6,343 bases of DNA from Candidatus Endoriftia persephone str. Hot96_1+Hot96_2 (lineage in GTDB: Bacteria > Pseudomonadota > Gammaproteobacteria > Chromatiales > Chromatiaceae). The stretch spans positions 1 to 6,343 of the forward strand of contig AASF01002152.1 of NCBI GenBank assembly GCA_000168735.1. The letters are read 5' to 3'. The translations under genes were made by a program, and so were the position numbers. Shown here in pieces: positions 1 through 5,549 of the stretch. Position 1 is the first letter of the stretch. Every line of letters starts with the position of its first letter. Below the pieces are notes generated by a model. The model was not told where the DNA came from, did no database searches, and was given only the letters and a program-made list of their open reading frames with translations.

Positions 1-1101
1 GGGACGCCAACCACTACTGCCAACCAGGGCCACTACCTCACCCGGCTCGACCCATTCCCCGGTTTCTTTAAACAGGCTCTGATTATAGCCATAGAGGCTC
101 ATATAACCGTCGCCGTGGTCGAGAATCAGCAAGCAGGCCAAAACCACGCATCCAGTCGGCGAAGGCGACCCGGCCACGATGTACCGCCTTCACCTCGCCC
201 CCTTCCGGGGCGGCAATCACCACCCCATCCCACTGCAGCTCACCCACATTCCGCGGCGAACCGAAACCTGCCGTGAGTCGTCCGCGCGACGGCCACTGCA
301 GTTTGCCTTTGCGGACGCTAAAGGGTTTCTGCTGCATCGGATCGACCGGAATGTCCCGCCAGTGCCTGCTGCAGGCTGGAGAGCAGCGAGCTGAGCTGAG
401 TTTCATCCTCCTGCAGTTGCGACAGCTCCACCACCTTGCTGGCGAGCTGTCTGTTGAGAGAGGCAAATGAGCTGCTCGCGGTCCCGTTTCGCCAGTTCAA
501 GCCGATTGTTGTTCCGTGTTTGCTTTGGCCTGCAACTGCAGCAACCGCTGCTCCTCCTGGACGATCTCCTGCTCAATCAGATTGAGCCGTTGCAGCACCT
601 CGTGGATCTCTGCCATCTGTTTAACGGCGCGCGGCATTGAGATAATCTGTAATACACCATCACCCGACTGACCACGGCTGGATCCTGCTGACTCAGGAGG
701 ATCTTGATCTTCTCCTGGCGTCCCAGTGGGCGTAGGCAGAGCGGATCTGTCGCTCCACGCTCTGGCGGTGTTTGTCGAGCTGCAGGCGGGCATCGGCGCG
801 TTGGCGCTCCAGCTTGCCCATCCGCCGCTGCTGACGTTTCAGGCCAACCTCGATGACTCTGACCCGACGCGCCAGGGCACCTGATGTGCTGATCGGTCTC
901 GCGCAGGGCGATGTTCTGCTGCTGCTGTCGGCCCTTAGTCTGCTCCAGTTTCGACTGCAGCTCTTTGATGCGCGATTTGATCAGCTGCAGCTCCTCGGTT
1001 TTTTCCTGATAGTCGGGCTGTGCAGCCGACAGTGGCATGCCGCAGGCCAGCCCCAATCCGACTAGCAGCAACCAAGCCAAGCGCGCCAGCTCCGGTCTCA
1101 T
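1..1101 (-). CDS. envC: Murein hydrolase activator EnvC (3' end outside window, frameshifted by extra bases)
   Basis: EnvC is a periplasmic protein that activates the cell-separation amidases (AmiA/AmiB) at the septum under FtsEX control. After frame correction about 364 residues are visible, against 419 in E. coli, so a C-terminal piece lies beyond the window. Residues 1-27 form a signal peptide with cleavage likely after SAA. A Gln/Glu/Lys-rich coiled coil follows (roughly 28-230, for example KIKILLSQQDPAVVSRV), then a linker and a LytM/M23-like domain from about residue 258 (TAGFGSPRNVGELQWDG, then HGDGYMSLYGYNQS and VALVGSSG). The usual HxH zinc site reads LYGYN, as in E. coli EnvC, so the protein should be an activator, not an enzyme. 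The frame breaks near 880, 728, 644, 625, 505, 466, 356 and 130. Each is repaired by deleting surplus bases; for example removing two near 644 and 625 gives YRYLNAARVKQM. Start: ATG at 1101; a GTG at 1107 overlapping the gpmI stop is the alternative. It is probably co-transcribed with gpmI. Confidence 0.88.
1021..1101 (-). other. Signal peptide of EnvC
   Basis: The first 27 codons from the ATG at 1101 encode a charged start (MRPELAR), a hydrophobic core (LAWLLLVGLGLACG) and an SAA site before QPD. This fits Sec-dependent export with signal peptidase I cleavage, as EnvC's periplasmic location requires. The cysteine at residue 20 does not sit in a good lipobox. Confidence 0.75.
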
Positions 1102-1106
1102 CCCCA

Positions 1107-2665
1107 CTACTCGGCTTCAAACCGCACCAGGGGATGCCCATTCATCTCCGTCGGCTGCTCCACCGCCATCAACTTCAGCATGGTTGGCGCGATGTCACAG
1201 AGCGCGCCGCTCTCTTCCAGCTCCGCCTCACGTCCGACATAGACCAGCGGCACCGGATTGGTGGTGTGGGCAGTATGCGGCTGGTGGTGGTCGAAATCCT
1301 CCATCTGCTCTGCATTGCCGTGGTCGGCGGTGATCAGCATCTCGCCACCAGCCCGGTGCAGGGGCTTTCTGCACTCGTCCCAGGCAGTGGTCAATGGTTT
1401 CAATCGCCTGCATCGCGGCCTCCATCTTGCCGGTGTGCCCGACCATGTCAGTATTGGCATAGTTGCAGATGATGGCGTCGTATTTGCCGCCTTCGATCGC
1501 CTCCACCAGGTGGTCGAGTCACCTCCTCGGCGCTCATCTCCGGACACAGGTCGTAGGTCGCCACCTGCGGCGAGGGCACCAGGATACGATCCTCTCCCTC
1601 GAACGGCTCCTCCCGCCCACCGTTGAAAAAGAAGGTGACATGGGCATATTTTTCGGTCTCAGCGAGGCTGCAGGCTGGCGCATACCTAGGCGCGCCATAT
1701 ATTCGCCGAAGACATTGTTCAGGCGCTCCGGCGCGGAAGGCCACCGGAATATCGAACTTCTTGTTGTATTGGGTGAGGCTGACAAAGGAGTGGATCTTCG
1801 GCCGGCTTTTGCGTTCGAAACCGTCGAAATCATCATCGATAAAGGCCTGTGTCAGCTGACGCGCCCGGTCGGAACGGTAGTTGACGAAGATCACCACATC
1901 GCCATCTTCGATCTTTACCGGGGTGCCTCCCGGCGGCACGATCGCCGTCGCCTCGACAAACTCATCGGGTTTCCTCCCGCGCATACGGCATCCCGCAGCG
2001 CTCGGCAGGCGCTCTCCGCCTGGTGGATCCCCTCACCGCGGGTCAGCAGATCATAGGCGGCCTCGATGCGATCCCAGCGGTGATCCCGGTCCATCGCATA
2101 GTAGCGACCAATGATACTGGCGATCGAGCCATGTCCCAGCTCATCGAAACAGTCATTCATCGCCCGAATCGAGGCATTCGCGCTCTTCGGCGGGGTATCC
2201 CGGCCATCCAGAAAGGCGTGTACGTAGGTGCGTGTCGCGCCCCGCTCCACCGCCAACCGGGCCATCGCGTGAATGTGCGCCTCGTGGCTGTGCACCCCGC
2301 CCGGCGAGAGCAGGCCGAGGATATGCACTGCCTTGCCCTTTTCGACGGCAGCATCCACAGCGCTGGTCAACGTCTGATTGTTGAAAAAGGAGCCGGTCCG
2401 GATGGAGCGCCCTACTCGGGTAAACTCTTGATAGACGACCCGCCCGGCACCCAAGTTGAGGTGCCCGACCTCCGAGTTACCCATCTGCCCCGCCGGGCAG
2501 GCCAACCGCCGCACCAGAGGTGCGTATCAGGGTGTGGGGATACTCTTTCCAGAGCCTGTCCCAAACCGGTGTCTTTGCCGAGTTTATGGCATTGGCTTCA
2601 GTCGCTTCCCGATATCCCCAGCCATCCAGGATGAGGAGAACGACGGGTTTTAGCTTGTCCGTCAT
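1107..2665 (-). CDS. gpmI: 2,3-bisphosphoglycerate-independent phosphoglycerate mutase (frameshifted by extra bases)
   Basis: GpmI interconverts 3- and 2-phosphoglycerate in glycolysis using two Mn ions and a phosphoserine intermediate. After removal of 8 surplus bases it has about 516 residues, close to the 514 of E. coli. The N-terminus [13 protein letters not shown] carries metal-ligand Asp14. [15 protein letters not shown] carries nucleophile Ser64. The inserted transferase domain shows [11 protein letters not shown] and [15 protein letters not shown]. The C-terminal metal site shows [36 protein letters not shown] and [15 protein letters not shown]. Surplus bases lie in the C run at 2488-2491, two in about 1970-2000, one near 1735, one each near 1673 and 1669, one near 1516, and one in the G run at 1361-1364. 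Removing those near 1673 and 1669 yields [14 protein letters not shown], the family sequence. The start ATG at 2665 has only a weak, distant GAGG upstream. The TAG stop abuts envC, and the pair probably forms an operon. Confidence 0.95.
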
Positions 2666-2728
2666 GAGCGGCGTTTAACCTCGTTTTGCTTCCCGGGCGC
2701 TGATCACCCGTGCTACAGAAAATTCGTT

Positions 2729-2757
2729 ATTAAGGCACTTATTTAGGCGGCATACAA
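2729..2757 (-). promoter_or_regulatory. Possible gpmI promoter
   Basis: Reading the minus strand, TTGTAT (2757-2752) is followed after 17 bases by CTTAAT (2734-2729), about 65 bases before the gpmI ATG. Both boxes are imperfect. A second possibility on the same strand lies over the arsR palindrome (TTGTCT at 2866-2861 with a weak -10), which would place gpmI under the same operator. Neither is certain. Confidence 0.25.
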
Positions 2758-2820
2758 CACGCCAATAGAGAGGGGAACTCCATCAAAGCGTGGAATCGGC
2801 AAGATCCAGCAGAAAATCTG

Positions 2821-2835
2821 GGGCTTCTCAAGCCC
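2821..2835. repeat. Perfect inverted repeat, 6-bp arms, upstream of arsR-like gene
   Basis: GGGCTT-CTC-AAGCCC is a perfect inverted repeat with a 3-base centre. It lies 14 bases upstream of the larger palindrome at 2850-2870 and overlaps the best -35 candidate (TTCTCA, 2825-2830). No T run follows on either strand, so it is a poor terminator. It could be a second protein-binding site or chance. Confidence 0.4.
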
Positions 2836-2854
2836 AACATAAACAGCGTATTAT
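2825..2854 (+). promoter_or_regulatory. Candidate sigma70 promoter of arsR-like gene
   Basis: TTCTCA (2825-2830) and TATTAT (2849-2854) are separated by 18 bases. The -10 matches the consensus at 5 of 6 positions and the -35 at 4 of 6. Transcription would begin near 2861, inside the palindrome, giving a short leader of about 24 bases. The overlap of the -10 with the palindrome fits autorepression. Confidence 0.45.
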
Positions 2855-2870
2855 TGTATTAGACAATAAT
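2850..2870. promoter_or_regulatory. Perfect 8-5-8 palindrome, likely ArsR-family operator
   Basis: ATTATTGT (2850-2857) and ACAATAAT (2863-2870) are exact inverted repeats around ATTAG. The 21-bp AT-rich dyad covers the candidate -10 and start point and ends just before the AAGG ribosome-binding site (2872-2875) of the adjacent ArsR-family gene. The length and position suit autoregulation by a winged-helix dimer of this family. That this particular protein binds it is inference. Confidence 0.6.
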
Positions 2871-2884
2871 TAAGGCGTAACTCG

Positions 2885-3250
2885 ATGCAACAGAAATTTG
2901 GTAAACCGAGCAAACCCGTGTTGGAAGCCGATACCGATGCTGTCGACACTCTGTTCGCCACTGATGACGATGTCGATCGGGCCTCGCGCTCACTCAAGGC
3001 CATGTCCCATCCACTGCGGCTAAAGATCCTCTGCACCCTCGGGGACCAAGAGGTCAGCGTGCAGGAGATCGTCGACCAGGTCGGCACCTCGCAGAGCAAC
3101 ATCTCCCAGCACTTAGCGATCCTGCGCGACAAAGGCATTCTCGCCTCGGCGCAAGGACGCCAACCGGGTCTACTACCCGGGTCAGTGACTTCCCGCACGT
3201 TGCGGCTGATCGGCATGATGCGGGAAGTTTTCTGCACCCACAGCAGCTAA
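2885..3250 (+). CDS. ArsR/SmtB-family regulator, BigR/SqrR/YgaV-like (possible persulfide sensor)
   Basis: This is a winged-helix repressor of about 120 residues after correction. LKAMSHPLRLKILCTLGD is the family's opening helix pair. VQEIVDQVGTSQSNISQHLA is the helix-turn-helix with its recognition helix, and AILRDKGIL leads into the wing. The ArsR metal box (ELCVC) is replaced by EVSVQE, so arsenic or zinc sensing through that site is unlikely. Cys50 (ILCTL) and Cys117 (VFCTH) match the positions of the two redox cysteines of BigR, SqrR and YgaV. The frame is open throughout, but residues about 89-104 look scrambled. Removing one base near 3148, 3177 and 3192 restores SRKDANRVYYRVSDF, the usual wing. 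The three insertions cancel and add one false residue. The ATG at 2885 has AAGG 9 bases upstream. A membrane rhodanese follows downstream and a likely operator lies just upstream. Ligand specificity is inferred. Confidence 0.85.
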   Translation: MQQKFGKPSKPVLEADTDAVDTLFATDDDVDRASRSLKAMSHPLRLKILCTLGDQEVSVQEIVDQVGTSQSNISQHLAILRDKGILASAQGRQPGLLPGSVTSRTLRLIGMMREVFCTHSS

Positions 3251-3294
3251 GGGGTTTCTGGATCCCAACTTGATCGAAACCCATCTCAATAATC

Positions 3295-3318
3295 CTCCCG
3301 GTGCGACTTAACCGGGAG
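3295..3318. repeat. Perfect GC-rich inverted repeat upstream of rhodanese-secB-gpsA
   Basis: CTCCCGGT (3295-3302) and ACCGGGAG (3311-3318) are exact 8-bp arms around 8 bases. The repeat occupies the -35 region of the extended -10 promoter that follows. No T run follows on either strand, so it is not a convincing intrinsic terminator for arsR. A binding site for a regulator, or an incomplete terminator hairpin, are both possible. It does not resemble the AT-rich palindrome ahead of arsR. Confidence 0.45.
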
Positions 3319-3325
3319 CGACTCC

Positions 3326-3334
3326 TGTTATACA
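3326..3334 (+). promoter_or_regulatory. Extended -10 promoter for rhodanese-secB-gpsA
   Basis: TG (3326-3327), one base, then TATACA (3329-3334) forms an extended -10 element. The -35 region has no good match, which extended -10 promoters tolerate. Transcription would start near 3341, about 36 bases before the rhodanese ATG. Confidence 0.45.
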
Positions 3335-3366
3335 CTGCCGTCACTTTTTCCAAGCGTTTTCTTTCT

Positions 3367-3370
3367 GAGG
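3367..3370 (+). promoter_or_regulatory. Ribosome-binding site of rhodanese gene
   Basis: GAGG lies 6 bases before the ATG at 3377 and supports that start. Confidence 0.6.
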
Positions 3371-3376
3371 CTTTGA

Positions 3377-3830
3377 ATGGATCAACTCATCGAGTTCGTC
3401 ACCAACCACTGGATGCTGGTACTCCCCTTTCTGCTCGTCAGCGGCCTGCTGGTACACAACCTGCTGCAGGGCGACAAGGGCAGCGTCGATCCGGTTGCCG
3501 CCACCGAGATGATCAACCGGGCAGGACGCGCTGGTACTCGACGTGCGTCCCGCCGCTGACTTTCACAAGGGCCATATCATCAACTCTCTCAACATCCCGA
3601 TGAATGGCTTCAGCAACCAGCTCGCCACCCTCGAAAAACACAAGCAGCGCCCGATCATCATCGGCTGCCGCTCCGGCGCCCAGTCCGCCAGCGCCTGCCA
3701 GATCCTGCGCAAACAGGGCTATGAACAGGTCTACAACCTGCGCGGTGGCATCCTTGCCTGGCAAAGCCGCCAATCTGCCGATCACGCGCAAGTAACACAA
3801 CTTAAAGTAACCAGGGAGCAGTTCCCATGA
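3377..3830 (+). CDS. Membrane-anchored rhodanese-like sulfurtransferase (one surplus base)
   Basis: Corrected length is 150 residues. Residues 12-30 (WMLVLPFLLVSGLLVHNLL) form one N-terminal membrane anchor, as in the YibN family, with a single rhodanese domain behind it, probably cytoplasmic. DALVLDVRPAADFHKGHI is the CH2A-like motif, IIIGCRSGAQSA the active loop with catalytic Cys97, and VYNLRGGILAW the C-terminal motif. The loop is complete, so persulfide transfer is plausible; the physiological acceptor is unknown. The frame breaks at the G run 3519-3521; dropping one G joins MINR to QDALVLDV. The gene overlaps secB by ATGA, so the two are probably translationally coupled. It occupies the place of yibN in the E. 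coli yibN-grxC-secB-gpsA order, but no grxC follows. Confidence 0.87.
3813..3830 (+). promoter_or_regulatory. secB ribosome-binding site and ATGA overlap
   Basis: AGGGAG (3813-3818) lies 8 bases before the secB ATG at 3827. That ATG overlaps the TGA stop of the rhodanese gene (3828-3830), an arrangement typical of coupled translation. It confirms the secB start. Confidence 0.65.
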
Positions 3831-4301
3831 CAGACCAGGAAGCAAACCAGCAGCCACAGCGCGAGCTCTCCCTGCAACGCGTCTACCTCAAAGACACCTC
3901 TTTTGAGACCCCAAACTCCCCGGCAATCTTCCAGCAGGAGTGGAAGCCGGAGACCAACATCAACATAAACAGTGAGGTCAACACCCTCACGGATAGGATC
4001 CACGAGGTGGTGCTGACTGTCACCGTCACCACCAAGCTGGGTGAGCAGACTGCCTATCTGGCCGAGGTGCAACAGTGCCTGGCATCTTCAGCATCGGTGG
4101 CTTTCCTGGATCAGGGAGATGGGCCCGCTGATGGGCTCCTACTGCCCCAACCTGCTCTTCCCCTACGTGCGCGAGGCGATCTCCGACCTGGTCACCAAGG
4201 GCAGCTTCCCACAGATGGTGCTGCAACCGATCAACTTCGACGCGCTCTACGCCCAGCACCAGCAGAAGATGGCAGAAGCAGGCGGCGAAGCCACCCACTG
4301 A
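3827..4301 (+). CDS. secB: Protein-export chaperone SecB (frameshifted by extra bases)
   Basis: SecB is a cytosolic homotetrameric chaperone that keeps preproteins unfolded and hands them to SecA. Corrected length is 156 residues, against 155 in E. coli. The N-terminal half shows [17 protein letters not shown] and a long beta-sheet segment. The C-terminal half shows [20 protein letters not shown] and [10 protein letters not shown], both diagnostic. Between them the frame breaks within 4078-4120. Deleting two T's in CAACAGTGCCTGGC gives QQAGIF, and deleting two G's further on gives GGFPDQEMGPLMG, matching the family. It is coupled to the rhodanese gene upstream, and gpsA starts 6 bases after its stop. 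The C-terminal tail ([14 protein letters not shown]) is polar, as is normal. Confidence 0.96.
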
Positions 4302-4307
4302 GCTTCA

Positions 4308-5318
4308 GTGAACCAGGCGCGCAACAAGATCGCCGTACTTGGCGCCGGCTCCTGGGGGAGCGCGCTGGCGATTCTGCTTGCGCAAAACGGCTTTGATGTG
4401 CCCCTCTGGGGGCATCTCCCCAGCAGATATCGAACAACTCGCACGGGAGCGCCAGAACCAGCAGTTTCTGCCCGGCATAGAGTTTCCCGACAACCTCCAG
4501 CCCACCACCGATCTGGCGCAGTCGCTGGATGGGGCCGACGAGGTGCTGCTGGTGGTGCCGAGCCACGCCTTCAGTGCCGTGCTCAACCAGATCAAACCGC
4601 TGCTCGACCCGGCCACCGGCATCTCCTGGGCCACCAAAGGCTTCCAGCCCGGCAGCCAAAAACTGCTGCTCCCAGGTAGCGGCAGAGATACTCCCCGAAC
4701 ACGATCTGGCAGTGCTGTCCGGCCCCACCTTCGCCGGAGAAGTGGCCCGCGGCCTACCCACCGCGATCACCGTAGCCGCCTCCAACCCAGCCCACGCCGA
4801 ACGGCTTGCGGCCTACCTGCACGCCCCCTGGTTCCGCGCCTACACCAGCGACGACATGATTGGCGTACAGATCGGCGGCGCCTAGCAAATACGTCATCGC
4901 CATCGCTGCCGGCATCGCCGACGGCCTGGGGTTTGGCGCCAACACCCGCGCCGCACTGATCACCCGCGGCCTGGCCGAGATCATGCGCCTCGGCATCGCC
5001 CTCGGCGGCAAACCGGACACATTCATGGGGCTGGCCGGGCTTGGCGATCTGGCCCTGACCTGCAGCGACAATCAGTCACGCAACCGCCGCATGGGGCTGG
5101 CGCTAGCCAAGGGTTTGAGCGTCGAGCAGGCGCGTGCAGAGATCGGTCAGGAGGTGGAGGGGATTCAGACCGCACAGGAGGTATTCCTACTGGCCCAGCG
5201 CAGCGGCGTGGAGATGCCGATCGCCGAGCAGGTCTACCAAGTCATCTATCGGCAACTCGACCCGCGCAGGGCGGTGCACAATCTGCTCGAGCGGCAACAA
5301 AAAGCAGAATCGAACTAA
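4308..5318 (+). CDS. gpsA: NAD(P)H-dependent glycerol-3-phosphate dehydrogenase GpsA (frameshifted by extra bases)
   Basis: GpsA reduces dihydroxyacetone phosphate to sn-glycerol 3-phosphate for phospholipid synthesis in the cytoplasm. Corrected length is 335 residues, against 339 in E. coli. [19 protein letters not shown] is the Rossmann GxGxxG motif. Also visible are [85 protein letters not shown] and the C-terminal [15 protein letters not shown]. Surplus bases lie in the C run at 4418-4421, the C run at 4671-4673, and at about 4883, where an extra T makes a false TAG stop. The catalytic Lys motif reads [11 protein letters not shown] instead of the usual VKN form, and its odd residues sit beside an insertion. 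The start is GTG at 4308 giving [12 protein letters not shown]; the ribosome-binding site is weak (TGAG across the secB stop), suggesting coupling. cysE, which follows gpsA in E. coli, is absent. Confidence 0.95.
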
Positions 5319-5387
5319 GAAGCCTCCACGCGAATCATCAACAAGCGTCTTGCAGCCGCTTCATCCAGAGGCTCCCACCTGAGCAGA

Positions 5388-5415
5388 ATTCCCGGCGCTT
5401 ACCCCCCCTGGGAAT
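5388..5415. repeat. Inverted repeat in the gpsA-asnB gap
   Basis: ATTCCC (5388-5393) and GGGAAT (5410-5415) can pair, with two further G-C pairs across a bulged T. The loop contains a run of seven C. No T tract follows, so an intrinsic terminator for gpsA is not supported. The C run is itself prone to miscalling. Confidence 0.3.
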
Positions 5416-5455
5416 CCAGGTAGTATGGACCAGGTCTTATCCTTTTCTCCCCGCA

Positions 5456-5484
5456 TTGCCGATAACCAGCGGATGCGGTATAAC
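5456..5484 (+). promoter_or_regulatory. Sigma70-like promoter of asnB-type gene
   Basis: TTGCCG (5456-5461) and TATAAC (5479-5484) are spaced by exactly 17 bases. The -10 matches 5 of 6 consensus bases and the -35 matches 4 of 6. Initiation would fall near 5491, giving a leader of about 59 bases and separating this gene from the gpsA operon. Confidence 0.55.
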
Positions 5485-5490
5485 CGGCGC

Positions 5491-5506
5491 GGTCAACCGG
5501 TCAACC
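5491..5506. repeat. Tandem 8-bp repeat GGTCAACC x2
   Basis: Two exact adjacent copies of GGTCAACC (5491-5498 and 5499-5506) lie at the predicted transcription start of the asnB-type gene. A related TAACCGG lies just upstream. It may be a regulator site or a chance duplication. Confidence 0.5.
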
Positions 5507-5533
5507 ACCGGGCGCCCTGCCATCCAGAAAAAT

Positions 5534-5539
5534 AAGGGA
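5534..5539 (+). promoter_or_regulatory. Ribosome-binding site of asnB-type gene
   Basis: AAGGGA lies 10 bases before the ATG at 5550. That start is fixed independently, because Cys2 must be the exposed nucleophile of the amidotransferase. Confidence 0.6.
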
Positions 5540-5549
5540 CGATTTATAC

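Noticed and set aside
1030..1050. EnvC as a lipoprotein, from Cys20 in the signal peptide
   Set aside because: The residues before the cysteine (GLA) lack the leucine at -3 expected of a lipobox, and EnvC proteins are soluble periplasmic proteins with an SAA-type site just downstream.
1020..2634. Long open frames on the plus strand across envC and gpmI
   Set aside because: They are shadows: GC-rich coding sequence leaves the opposite strand open. Their translations show no recognisable domains, while the minus strand gives clear GpmI and EnvC motifs.
3252..3282. Hairpin GGGTTTC...GAAACCC after the arsR stop as a terminator
   Set aside because: The arms are 7 bp with a 17-base loop and no T run follows, so it does not meet the usual criteria for an intrinsic terminator.
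5321..5373. AGCCTC...GAGGCT pairing after gpsA as a terminator
   Set aside because: Six-bp arms are separated by 41 bases and there is no T tract; this is likely chance.
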